Source of the DNA: Chryseobacterium sp. BGARF1 | GTDB lineage: Bacteria; Bacteroidota; Bacteroidia; Flavobacteriales; Weeksellaceae | DNA: 64,000 nucleotides | Assembly (NCBI RefSeq): GCF_001677955.1 | Contig: NZ_LELA01000043.1 | Span: 112,861-176,860, forward strand | Direction of reading: 5' to 3' | Shown here: piece by piece, positions 8,761 through 17,992 of the stretch | Numbering within the stretch: the first letter of the stretch is position 1 | Layout: each line of letters begins with the position of its first letter | Made by a program: the position numbers and the translations under genes | The notes under the pieces: generated by a model | The model's database searches: none | The model's input: only the letters and a program-made list of their open reading frames with translations | Told to the model about the DNA's origin: nothing

Positions 8761-9696
8761 ATGAAAAGAATCTTTCTACTATCTTCAGTTCTATTTTCTT
8801 TATTCGCAAAAGCACAAACACCAAGTTATGTTCCGTTTTCAGGATTAGTTGCCTGGTGGGGTTTTAGCGGCAGTGCAATCGATTACAGTGGGAATTCAAA
8901 TGATTTAACTGTCAATGGAGCAACGTTGACGGCAGACCGTAACGGAACCGCAAATTCAGCCTACGCTTTCAACGGAAGTAGCGGACATTTAACAAGATCC
9001 ACTCTTTCTTACAATTTTGCACAAAGCGGAACTTATTCAATATCATTCTGGATGAAAAAAACCGGAAATTCTGAAGGCGTAGCAATGATGAGTGGCTCAA
9101 ACACAGGAGGCAACTTCATTTGGCTTCTACAATGCGATGCTACAAAAACTATTTTTGGAACCAATAAACAAGGAGAATCCTGGACTTGGGCAAACGGACC
9201 CAATTATTCTACCACCGCATGGGAACATTTCGTAGCCGTTTACAACGCTCAAACCATGCAGCTTTACAAAAACGGAACCTTAGTAGCAACCACTACGAAC
9301 ACCTACACCAACTCAACATCAGCCGCAATGCCTTTTTATATTGGAAGAGCGATTGGCGGTGGAAATATTGCTGCAAGTATTGATGATGTAGGAATTTGGA
9401 GCAGAGCACTTTCTACAACTGAAATTGCACAATTATACAGCAGTAATCTTTCAACAAGTGATATAAAATCTACAAAAGCCAATATCAGTATTGCTCCAAA
9501 CCCAGTAAATGATATCCTGTATGTAAATATTCCCTTAAAAGGTAAAAATACATACAAGATTATTGATGTTAACGGCAGAGCAGTATTAAAAGGAGAATTA
9601 AATGATTCAAAAAACATTAATGTTTCTCTTCTTACAAAAGGAGCCTATTTCCTTGAAGTTGAAGGCATATCTAGTTTAAAGTTTATAAAAAAATAA
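8761..9696 (+). CDS. Secreted LamG-domain protein with type IX sorting domain
   Basis: A 311-aa exported protein: signal peptide (MKRIFLLSSVLFSLFAKAQ), then a LamG/concanavalin-like jelly roll (residues about 25-225) with WWGFSGSAIDYSGNSNDL, SFWMKKTG and DDVGIWSRAL, the usual LamG_3 landmarks. The C-terminus (about 238-311) is a T9SS type A sorting domain with APNPVNDILYV and GAYFLEVEG, ending FIKK. It would be translocated across the outer membrane and released or anchored by the Por machinery; LamG domains bind carbohydrate or protein ligands. It has its own promoter and a bidirectional terminator shared with the convergent SulP gene. Confidence 0.9.
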   Translation: MKRIFLLSSVLFSLFAKAQTPSYVPFSGLVAWWGFSGSAIDYSGNSNDLTVNGATLTADRNGTANSAYAFNGSSGHLTRSTLSYNFAQSGTYSISFWMKKTGNSEGVAMMSGSNTGGNFIWLLQCDATKTIFGTNKQGESWTWANGPNYSTTAWEHFVAVYNAQTMQLYKNGTLVATTTNTYTNSTSAAMPFYIGRAIGGGNIAASIDDVGIWSRALSTTEIAQLYSSNLSTSDIKSTKANISIAPNPVNDILYVNIPLKGKNTYKIIDVNGRAVLKGELNDSKNINVSLLTKGAYFLEVEGISSLKFIKK

Positions 9697-9702
9697 CAAA
9701 TA

Positions 9703-9738
9703 AAAACCGCTTCAATTTGAATTTTGAAGCGGTTTTAT
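9703..9738. terminator. Bidirectional terminator between LamG and SulP genes
   Basis: AAAACCGCTTCAA and TTGAAGCGGTTTT form a near-perfect 12-13-bp stem with T runs on both strands. Confidence 0.85.
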
Positions 9739-9760
9739 TTTTATCAATCATAATCCTCAA

Positions 9761-11299
9761 TCATTTCTGCGGCATCACCTTATAGGTAGGATCTTCCTGA
9801 ATATTTACGTCAATTACTGCTTCAGCATTTTTCAACATTTTCCAACAATCTTCGCTAAGATATTTTAAATGTAATTTTTTGTTTTGCTGAGCATATTTTT
9901 TAGAAAGCTTGTCTAAAGCGTCGATTGCACTCATATCAACAATTCTGCTTTCTTTGAAATCAATAACCACTTCCTCTGGATCATTTTCAGGATCAAATTT
10001 ATCGGTAAAGGTGGTAACAGAACCGAAAAAAAGAGGTCCAAAAATCTCGTAATATTTTACACCATTTTCATCAATATATTTTCTTGCACGAATTCTTTTG
10101 GCATTATCCCAGGCAAAAACTAGGGCTGAAATAACCACTCCAATTAAAACAGCTAAAGCCAGATTGTGCAACACTATCGTGATTAAAGCTACTGTAATTC
10201 CCACAAAAATATCTGATTTTGGCATTTTATTGACAATCCTAATCGAAACCCATTGAAATGTACTTATTGCAACCATCATCATTACACCCACCAAAGCAGC
10301 CATCGGAATTTTTTCTATAAACGGAGCTCCGACAAGGATGATAATTAAAATAGTAATGGATGCAATTATTCCAGAAAGTCTAGCCCTTGAACCGGCATTT
10401 AGATTTACCAAAGTTTGGGCAACCATTGCACAACCTCCCATTCCACCGAAGAATCCGTTTGCAATATTAGCTAAACCCTGAGCGACAGATTCTTTATTGG
10501 CACTTCCTTTTGAATTGGTAATTTCATCGACCATTGACAGCGTCAAAAGAGATTCTATCAAACCAACACCCGCCATAATCAAAGCATAAGGAAAAATAAT
10601 CTGCAAAGTTTCTAATGAAAAAGGAAGCTTTGGGATATGGAAACTTGGTAAACTACCACTTATATTGGCAATATCGGCCACTGTCTTCGTATTAATTCCA
10701 AAGCCTAAAACGATTCCAAAAACAACTAATATCGCAACTAAAGAAGCAGGAACTACTTTTGTTATTTTTGGAAAAAAATAAACAATAACAATCGTCACAG
10801 CCGTTAAACCCAACATGATATATAAAGATGTTCCTTGAAGCCAATTGACAACTCCGTTTGCATCGACAAATTTAAACTGCTCCACTTGAGCCATAAAAAT
10901 AATGACGGCTAAACCATTTAGAAAACCATACATTACAGGCTGCGGAATGAGTCTAACAAATTTTCCTAATTTAAAAATCCCTACAAAAAGCTGTAAAACT
11001 CCGGCTAAAATTACGGTGGCAAAGAGATATTCTATTCCGTGAGATTGTATTAACGCAATTAAAACAACGATTGTTGCTCCTGCTCCGCCGGAAACCATTC
11101 CTGGACGGCCACCCAAAACCGCAGTTACCAACCCCATCATGAAAGCTGCATACAATCCGACTAATGGAGAAAGCCCTGCCAAAATTGCAAATGAAAGCGA
11201 TTCAGGAATCATGGTCATCGCAACGGTAAAACCAGCTAAAACCTCATTTTTAAGATTTATTTTTTTGGAAAAGTCAAATAAAGCTAAAGACGGCATCAT
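9761..11299 (-). CDS. SulP family inorganic anion transporter with STAS domain
   Basis: A 512-aa SulP/SLC26 transporter. The N-terminal 400 residues have the many hydrophobic helices and conserved segments of the family (MTMIPESLSFAILAGLSPLVGLYAAF near residue 30, then GGRPGMVSGGAGA). The last 110 residues form a cytoplasmic STAS domain with VIDFKESRIVDMSAIDAL. Members carry sulfate, bicarbonate or other anions in symport with sodium or protons; the short total length resembles BicA-type and related bacterial carriers, but the substrate cannot be called. It is monocistronic and convergent with the LamG gene. Confidence 0.92.
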   Translation of the reverse strand: MMPSLALFDFSKKINLKNEVLAGFTVAMTMIPESLSFAILAGLSPLVGLYAAFMMGLVTAVLGGRPGMVSGGAGATIVVLIALIQSHGIEYLFATVILAGVLQLFVGIFKLGKFVRLIPQPVMYGFLNGLAVIIFMAQVEQFKFVDANGVVNWLQGTSLYIMLGLTAVTIVIVYFFPKITKVVPASLVAILVVFGIVLGFGINTKTVADIANISGSLPSFHIPKLPFSLETLQIIFPYALIMAGVGLIESLLTLSMVDEITNSKGSANKESVAQGLANIANGFFGGMGGCAMVAQTLVNLNAGSRARLSGIIASITILIIILVGAPFIEKIPMAALVGVMMMVAISTFQWVSIRIVNKMPKSDIFVGITVALITIVLHNLALAVLIGVVISALVFAWDNAKRIRARKYIDENGVKYYEIFGPLFFGSVTTFTDKFDPENDPEEVVIDFKESRIVDMSAIDALDKLSKKYAQQNKKLHLKYLSEDCWKMLKNAEAVIDVNIQEDPTYKVMPQK

Positions 11300-12016
11300 T
11301 ATATATTATAATATTATTGAAAATTACATAAATTAATTATTAAATATAAAATAGTTCATAAATAAACTATTTTATATTTTCATTTAATCAAAAAAGAATT
11401 TTATTATTCCTTTTGCAAAAATAAGACTTCTCAATTACTATTAGGTCAACAAAGATTACTATTCATCAACTGTTGAATTGTATTGTATTGAAAATGTATA
11501 AGAAAGAAGTAATATGAATTTTGATAACATTGCATTATACCCTATTTTAACACCCTATTATCAACATAAATTAAATTTTATTAACGTACGAATAAAAAAA
11601 TAATAGTGATTTATTCGTCTTTTTTTTTTAAATTTGAAGAACAAATAAGACAAGTATTAATTATACTTGAACAATACTATATTAAATCGTCTAGTATAAC
11701 AGCGATAGAGAATTTTTAATAAATTTAAGTAAGGTCAAATTTTTATTAAATCACTCTTTAAGTAATTGTTGTAAGATATATAGATTATATATATAATTTT
11801 ATATTTTGTTTGTAAACCAATCACAAAACACAAATTGCTGAAAATCAATTTTTTACAATCAACCAAACATTAAATATTGTAAAGTAATTAGACAGCTATT
11901 TTTAAGAGCAACTCACAACCATGTAGAAATTGTTTCACAATTTAATTACAGGGCTCTCAAAATCATTCATTTACTCCACAAATACGATTAATTTAAAAAA
12001 AAGCGATTATCAATAA
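11300..12016. other. AT-rich intergenic region of about 700 bases
   Basis: The stretch separates the divergent SulP and helix-turn-helix genes. It is over 75 percent A/T with poly-A and poly-T runs. No ORF above 40 codons, tRNA or terminator was seen. TATATTTTG near 11800 is one base off a promoter box. Confidence 0.5.
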
Positions 12017-12436
12017 ATGTTATACAAAAACATACATATAGGTAAGTACATTAAGGAAATGGTAGACCACAAAAACATTTCTATAGAAAGAATCTGTAAT
12101 TTTCTTGCAAAAGATGAAGAATTTGTTGAGAACATATACGAAAGCAAATCAATAGACACAGATATCTTATTAAGATGGAGCAAACTGCTAGAATATGATT
12201 TTTTCAGGTTATACAGCTCACATTTGATACTATATGCTCCTCCAGCAGCACTAAACAAAACCGATACCTCAAAGTCTAACAAAACACCACAATTCAGAAA
12301 AAATATTTACACTCAGGAAATAAAAAATTTCATTTTAAGCAAAATCGAGTCTGGCGAAATGACCCAAGCTGAGGTAATTAGAGAATATTCTATTCCAAAG
12401 AGCACATTACACCGTTGGATTCAGAAAAAAATATAA
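12017..12436 (+). CDS. Small protein with XRE-like N-terminus and transposase-type HTH
   Basis: A 139-aa protein of two modules. Residues 1-75 look like a regulator N-terminus (IGKYIKEMVDHKNISIERIC, then SHLILYAPPA). Residues about 95-139 are a transposase-like helix-turn-helix (IKNFILSKIESGEMTQAEVIREYSIPKSTLHRWI). It has no catalytic domain, so it is a DNA-binding protein rather than a transposase. It is followed after 23 bases by another HTH protein, so the two likely work together. No inverted repeats or target duplication flank them, arguing against an intact IS. Role unknown, perhaps transcriptional. Confidence 0.65.
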   Translation: MLYKNIHIGKYIKEMVDHKNISIERICNFLAKDEEFVENIYESKSIDTDILLRWSKLLEYDFFRLYSSHLILYAPPAALNKTDTSKSNKTPQFRKNIYTQEIKNFILSKIESGEMTQAEVIREYSIPKSTLHRWIQKKI

Positions 12437-12459
12437 TCAACCAAAATCACACTATTTTT

Positions 12460-12792
12460 ATGAGACCAAATTACAACAGGATCTACCAAGATCTTTTACA
12501 ACAACAGTATCCGGAAAAGCTGGAATGCCCTAAAATTAAAGAACATTTAAGCAGATTAGACTCAACGGAAGAGATTTTAAAGCTGAATCAAAGACTTTTT
12601 AAACAAAACAAAGAGACTTCTAAAACCAACCAGCAGCTTAAAACCTACGACAAAAAAACCATGATGAAGCTTCTGACTTATCAGAAAAAGCACGATTTCT
12701 CTACCAGTTTTATGTCGAGAAAATACAACATCAGCCGAACTACTTTTTCTAAATGGAAAAAAATACTTGAAAAAGAGCTTCAGCCAATTTAA
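12460..12792 (+). CDS. Small transposase-type HTH protein
   Basis: A 110-aa protein starting MRPNYNRIYQDLL. An in-frame ATG 15 codons upstream overlaps the previous gene and is less likely. The C-terminal half (KTMMKLLTYQKKHDFSTSFM..YNISRTTFSKWKK) is an IS3-OrfA-like helix-turn-helix, as in the upstream protein. It has no catalytic domain. A strong terminator follows, so the pair forms a short two-gene operon. Possibly domesticated from an insertion sequence; function not known. Confidence 0.6.
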   Translation: MRPNYNRIYQDLLQQQYPEKLECPKIKEHLSRLDSTEEILKLNQRLFKQNKETSKTNQQLKTYDKKTMMKLLTYQKKHDFSTSFMSRKYNISRTTFSKWKKILEKELQPI

Positions 12793-12809
12793 AAAAGTAT
12801 AACAAAAAA

Positions 12810-12838
12810 AACACTACATTTTCAGTAGTGTTTTTTTA
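12810..12838 (+). terminator. Terminator of the HTH pair
   Basis: AACACTAC, a 7-base loop and GTAGTGTT are followed by TTTTT. An A-run upstream may let it serve the convergent gene too. Confidence 0.85.
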
Positions 12839-12847
12839 TCATCCTTT

Positions 12848-15800
12848 TCAATTTTTATTTAAAACATCTTTTATTCCATCGAGACCTTCGCTGAATTGAG
12901 CTAATAATGCAATCACCTGCATCATTCGGTCATTTTCACCTAAACCTTTTATTGCTTTATTCTTTACAAAAGTTTTTTTAATTTCTTGCCAACGCGAATT
13001 TTCATCTTCCGAAAGTATATTCATCAATTCCTTCAATTTAAGCATATTCGCTTCTGCTCCGGTTGTTAATGTTTGAGATTCATTTTGGTAATGATTTAAA
13101 ACAATCTGCAGTACTTCTTCCTCTTTTAAAATCGGCTGAATCTGTGTAATGAGTTTATTCATATTTCGGTAAGAACCCTGTAGTTTGAAAGATGGTTCGT
13201 TACGATAATCATCAGACATCGCTGCAGAAGTAATGTATTGTTTATTGACTTTCAAAACAATATTTCTTACTTTCAAGATGTTTTCGAGTACCTTTCTAAA
13301 ATCTGAAATTTCGTTTGAACTAAAATTTCCTGCCAAATCTACATTCGGAGAATTGGACTGAACACTGTCATACAAATGATACAGATCTTCCATTCCAAAC
13401 TGAGTCAATCGGGTAAGATAATCATTTGACATTAGTGAATTTTCAATCAAACTTAAATCAAACAACTCAGTTTTATTGCCTGAAATTTCGCCTAAATTAT
13501 AAGTATCGGAACGGTTTGCCAACATATCAGGAATTTTGAATTTCTCACCGCTTTCAGTGTAAGGATTTCCGGCCATCACCAAACAGAATCGCTTTGACCT
13601 TAAATCATAGGTTTTACTTTCACCATTGTAAATCCCTTCAATCTTTCGCTGTCCGTCTGCCAAAGAAATAAATTTCTGCAAAAACTCAGGATTACAATGC
13701 TGAATATCATCAAGATACAACATCACATTATCACCCATTTCTAAAGCTAAATTCAACTTTTCAAGTTCCTGTTTTGCTCCTGCATTTTTTGCTTCGCTCG
13801 GATCTGTGGAAACAATATCATGACCAATTGACGGGCCATTGATCTTCATGAAAACCAATCCCATTCGATCTGCCATATATTCCATCAACGTAGTTTTTCC
13901 GTAACCAGGAGGCGAAACGAGGAGCAACATTCCCATTCTGTCGGTACGTTTATCATTTCCTACTGTTCCTAATTGTTTAGCCAAATTGGCTCCAATCAAC
14001 GGAAAGTAAACATCATTAATCAATCTGTTTCGTACAAATGAACTTAAAACCTGAGATTTGAAAGTATCAATTTTCAGACTTTTCTTTTTATCATTCACCC
14101 ATTTTGCTTTCAATTCCTGAAGCTGTTTGTATTTTGGAACAACCACTCCATTGAAATGAGTTAGGCGAGCTGTAAATTCATAATAATTTAAACTATAGTC
14201 AAGATCTTTTTCTAAAGATTTCAAACCTTTAAGAATCGTTTCATAAGCGATATGAAGGATATTTTTAGCATCGAAATGCTGCGTTACAAAAAACACAGCC
14301 GTTTCTTTTTTAATATCATCTTCAAAATTGAGTTCTGAATTAAATAAAAAGGCATTCAAAGCACTTTCAGCAATAGAAAAACAAGCAGCTGGATACTTTT
14401 TCAACACATCGAGCTGATCGATAAATTCGAGGTCTTTCCCTTTTTCTTTGAGATCTTTTAAAAATGATTCATATAATAAACCTGCTTTTTCTGAAACTAA
14501 AAAGGCAGATTTGTTTTCTTTTCTTAAATAAAGTGCAGCATTCAGACAATTTACCTCAGCAAAAAGATGATTAGCCAAAGCAAATGATTTTATTTCACTC
14601 GATAATTCATCATTAAGATACTGAAAACCCCTATCCGTCGTAAATGATTTTGAAACCAATGCTGCAGCGTCAAACTGTTTCTGATAATACTCTTTTTTTT
14701 CTTCATTCAGAAAATACCATAATAATTGCGCTAAAGCCCGTTCTTTCGGAGTAAACTGCATCAACCCCAATTCATTATGCATTTGCTGAAGTTTTGAAAC
14801 TATCGTCAATGCATCTTCATCGTGAATTCCTTTCACCAAACCTTCCCCAAAATGCTCCGTCATAAACTGCTGAATAGCATTTCGGTTCAGGTCTTCTGTA
14901 TTGATATTTTTATTCAGTGAAAAAACATTCCACGCTAAATATTCGAAACGTTTTACATTAGAATTTTCAGAAATATATTCCTGATTCCAGACTTCTTTAT
15001 AATCTGAAATGGTTTCAAAATTCAATGGCTCATAAAATCCGGTTCCTGTCAAATGATAATAATACTGCGCATTTCTCAACACCAAAGTAAGATCTAATTT
15101 CTGACGGTTTACAGCAAATTTGTAATCACCTAAAGCAATCACATTGTCACCGTCGGCATAGATTTCTTTTTTATCCTTAAGCTTTCTGACCGCTTCCTGC
15201 TGAGAAGTTTTCAATAAAGTCTGAATTTCTTCCGCTTTTGCAGAATCCTCAAAATCCATCAACTGTCGGGAAATATCTCTGATTTTTTCAACCATTAAAT
15301 CAGTTGCAAAATAGCCGTGGATTTCGTTTTCAGAATCAAAAGACTCAGATTTTGTCTGAACAGATTTTAAAATTCGTTGTGCAGAATCGTATAAACTCTG
15401 CGTACGTTTGTTTCGGAATTCTGTTAACTGAACTCTTTTATTCTGAAAATGACCGTAAACCTCTTCTCTTTTTTCGCCAATTTTCTCGATAAATTCATCA
15501 AAATCAACAAATTTTGTTTCCATTTCCTCCAACTGGATGGAAAGTTTGGTTAAATATTCATCACATTTTTCCGGAGTTTGAGACAATTCAAGAAAGTTAA
15601 TCACTGATTGATCAAACAACGTCATTTGCGCCTGAAAATCTGCAGATAATTCTTTACCTGAAATTTCTCTTTTACGTTTTGAAAGCTCTAATCTTTCCTG
15701 ATTTAATCTTGCAAAAATCACCGAAATATTTTCAATAATCTGCGTAGATTGTGAAGTGTCTTCAATTTTTAAATTATTGACAATATCCACCAAAAGCTCA

Positions 15801-17659
15801 AGCTGTCCAGATAAATTATTGATTTCTTCCTCAATGGTTTTAGCATCGATTGCTTTCTGTAAATTGATGATATTTTCAGAAATCTGCTGCGCTCTGTTTT
15901 GATAAGGCAACAAAGAATCTTCCTGAAGCAGGAAATTCACACAGGCATTTGAAAGTTCTTCTGAACGCTCTGAAAGTGATTTTTCTAAAGAATCAAGAAT
16001 AGCAACATCAACATATTTCAGATCTCTTGCTCCGATAATTTCCCCGCGCAAAGCTCTGATTTGCGAAAGCATATCAATATACTCCGTCAGTTGAGAATAG
16101 TTGATTCTTTTGGTATCGTCTAAAATCTTATCAACTGCTGCTTTGATTTTTTCAACTGCTTCAGAAGTATTTTTTTTCTGCTCGACAACCTTTTCATATT
16201 CATTAATAGCAGAATGAGCGATATTCCTGATTTCCTTTAAAGGCTGATCGAGATTTTCAACCTCATCATCACCAAGGAAATAATAGGCATCCAAAATAGT
16301 AGTGGAAAGCTTGACAATATCGTCGTACAGTCCGCTGTAAGAATCTTTTTTATTTAAAAGCGTGATCAGCTCCTGGCTTTCCGCCATCACCCTTACAATA
16401 TCTTTATTCCCGATTTTATAAAGAAGCGTATCCGATTTTTCGGTATTCGGTAATAATTCTTTCGAATATGGAGTCTGCCAAATCTGAGCTAAATGATGTT
16501 TGGTAGTCTCAAGAGTTTCTCTGAGATAAATTAATCTTCCATCATTTAAAATAGAAAAACCGCTGCAACGAATCGGTGTCTCGATAGTTTGTGTAATGAT
16601 ATTGTACGAAATCAGCTGATAATTGTTGGTTTTATCATCATAAAAAACATACATGAAATTTTCACCATTCGGCTCCGGAATCGTTTTCAGATAATGAAGT
16701 CGATTCTGATCCTGAGAAATCACCTTTAAACCTCCCGTCTGCAAAGCATAACCGTTTGAGAAAAGCACCCCCTGATTTTCCGGAAGCAAAACTGCCGAAT
16801 ACTTCAAAGTATCAACTCTTGAAACTATTTTTTCTTTATGATTATAAATAAAATAACGCTCAGATTCCTGATAAGGTTTAATTTTAAATAAAACCAGATT
16901 ATCAAGATCACAAAAATGAATTTCGGCATCGTCGAGGTTCTGATCTTTATGAATAACATCTTCAGAATAAATTCCTTTTCCGCTATCGGTATTGTCTTCA
17001 ATTTTTATCGTGATGTCACCGCCAATCGACTCTACAAAAACTTTATCAGCCAAAGAAACGTGCGGAAATTTTCCACTTCGCTGCATATCTCTCGTTGCTT
17101 TCGTCCATGCGAAACCATGTTGTGGCGGATAAGTCACCTCCGAAGCACTTCGAGAATCAATATAAACCAACTTATCTTCTTTAATCAGCCATTTAAAAGC
17201 TTTGATATCGGAAGTACTTTCAGATAACTGAAAAACCATATACAGATAGTTTTCGGTAAAATGAAAGCGTGCAAAAAAAGTATTTCTGTAATATTTATAG
17301 AGGTTTTTGAACTCGTCGATAAAAACTTCATCTCCAATTAAAGAAGAGTCCTGCGGTTCAAAACGATCGTTATTAATTTTATATATTGAAAAAACATCAG
17401 TGATATTGATCTCCGTCTGTAAACCCAAATGCGCATTAGAACCAAAGATCAAAATATCTTTCAGTGAGAAAATATCTTTGGCCACGCAGTTGTGCTCCGT
17501 AGAAATTCTTTCGTTGGCAATAAGTGAAAAATCTACACCACCGAAAATTTCTTTACGGTTTTCATTAAGCTTCTGAAGCCTTTGAATGAGATCATTTTTT
17601 TGCTCATTCAAACGGTTCTGAATTATTTCGTATGTCCCTGAATTTAATTGTTCTGACAT
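12848..17659 (-). CDS. Giant AAA ATPase of the DUF3686 'DNA repair ATPase' type
   Basis: A 1603-aa protein. Residues about 1-420 form a beta-rich sensor-like region (DUF3686 type), residues about 480-830 are long coiled coils, and residues about 1225-1480 are an AAA ATPase with Walker A SPPGYGKTT (near 1250) and Walker B VMLYLDDIQ (near 1313), followed by a sensor segment with VMAGNPYTESG. No membrane segment. Such proteins are often annotated DNA repair ATPase without direct proof. Here it lies downstream of flotillin and YqiJ-type genes, a recurring association, but a terminator-like hairpin separates it, so it is likely transcribed separately. It may act as a membrane-linked remodelling ATPase (inference). 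Confidence 0.8.
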   Translation of the reverse strand: MSEQLNSGTYEIIQNRLNEQKNDLIQRLQKLNENRKEIFGGVDFSLIANERISTEHNCVAKDIFSLKDILIFGSNAHLGLQTEINITDVFSIYKINNDRFEPQDSSLIGDEVFIDEFKNLYKYYRNTFFARFHFTENYLYMVFQLSESTSDIKAFKWLIKEDKLVYIDSRSASEVTYPPQHGFAWTKATRDMQRSGKFPHVSLADKVFVESIGGDITIKIEDNTDSGKGIYSEDVIHKDQNLDDAEIHFCDLDNLVLFKIKPYQESERYFIYNHKEKIVSRVDTLKYSAVLLPENQGVLFSNGYALQTGGLKVISQDQNRLHYLKTIPEPNGENFMYVFYDDKTNNYQLISYNIITQTIETPIRCSGFSILNDGRLIYLRETLETTKHHLAQIWQTPYSKELLPNTEKSDTLLYKIGNKDIVRVMAESQELITLLNKKDSYSGLYDDIVKLSTTILDAYYFLGDDEVENLDQPLKEIRNIAHSAINEYEKVVEQKKNTSEAVEKIKAAVDKILDDTKRINYSQLTEYIDMLSQIRALRGEIIGARDLKYVDVAILDSLEKSLSERSEELSNACVNFLLQEDSLLPYQNRAQQISENIINLQKAIDAKTIEEEINNLSGQLELLVDIVNNLKIEDTSQSTQIIENISVIFARLNQERLELSKRKREISGKELSADFQAQMTLFDQSVINFLELSQTPEKCDEYLTKLSIQLEEMETKFVDFDEFIEKIGEKREEVYGHFQNKRVQLTEFRNKRTQSLYDSAQRILKSVQTKSESFDSENEIHGYFATDLMVEKIRDISRQLMDFEDSAKAEEIQTLLKTSQQEAVRKLKDKKEIYADGDNVIALGDYKFAVNRQKLDLTLVLRNAQYYYHLTGTGFYEPLNFETISDYKEVWNQEYISENSNVKRFEYLAWNVFSLNKNINTEDLNRNAIQQFMTEHFGEGLVKGIHDEDALTIVSKLQQMHNELGLMQFTPKERALAQLLWYFLNEEKKEYYQKQFDAAALVSKSFTTDRGFQYLNDELSSEIKSFALANHLFAEVNCLNAALYLRKENKSAFLVSEKAGLLYESFLKDLKEKGKDLEFIDQLDVLKKYPAACFSIAESALNAFLFNSELNFEDDIKKETAVFFVTQHFDAKNILHIAYETILKGLKSLEKDLDYSLNYYEFTARLTHFNGVVVPKYKQLQELKAKWVNDKKKSLKIDTFKSQVLSSFVRNRLINDVYFPLIGANLAKQLGTVGNDKRTDRMGMLLLVSPPGYGKTTLMEYMADRMGLVFMKINGPSIGHDIVSTDPSEAKNAGAKQELEKLNLALEMGDNVMLYLDDIQHCNPEFLQKFISLADGQRKIEGIYNGESKTYDLRSKRFCLVMAGNPYTESGEKFKIPDMLANRSDTYNLGEISGNKTELFDLSLIENSLMSNDYLTRLTQFGMEDLYHLYDSVQSNSPNVDLAGNFSSNEISDFRKVLENILKVRNIVLKVNKQYITSAAMSDDYRNEPSFKLQGSYRNMNKLITQIQPILKEEEVLQIVLNHYQNESQTLTTGAEANMLKLKELMNILSEDENSRWQEIKKTFVKNKAIKGLGENDRMMQVIALLAQFSEGLDGIKDVLNKN

Positions 17660-17870
17660 ATTTTAGATATTAGATGTTAGATGCTAGACTTTAGACTACC
17701 ATCATACTGTTAAAAACATTTATTTTTTTAATCATTAAGGCTTATTAAGTAATTAAGAGTCTTTAAGTTTAGCTTCGCTTTAAGGTTGACGCTTATAAAA
17801 ATCTAGTGATTTTCTGAACTTAACACCTTAATAATTCTTAATGATTAAATTTTTAAAATTCATATTGAAA
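17660..17870. repeat. Imperfect inverted repeat in the ATPase upstream region
   Basis: TAATCATTAAGGCTTATTAAG at 17731 onward is mirrored by CTTAATAATTCTTAATGATTA near 17828-17850. A TTAGAT-type tandem (TAGATATTAGATGTTAGA) is at 17664-17682. No gene seen. It resembles the inverted spacers in the tRNA array. Confidence 0.45.
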
Positions 17871-17914
17871 AAAACTCTCAAAGCATCATTGAAAATCACA
17901 CAATGAGAGTTTTT
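17871..17914 (-). terminator. Terminator of the flotillin gene
   Basis: AAAACTCTCA pairs with TGAGAGTTTT across a loop of about 23 bases; on the minus strand it ends in TTTTTTT. Confidence 0.6.
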
Positions 17915-17992
17915 AATTAATTTTATAGATAGGATTTTATCCTATCCTTTGTTAAATCGTCCCTTTGGGACTCTATCAGAAAATTCATTTAG

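Noticed and set aside
12017..12792. Intact IS3-type insertion sequence
   Set aside because: No DDE integrase, no terminal inverted repeats and a separate terminator.
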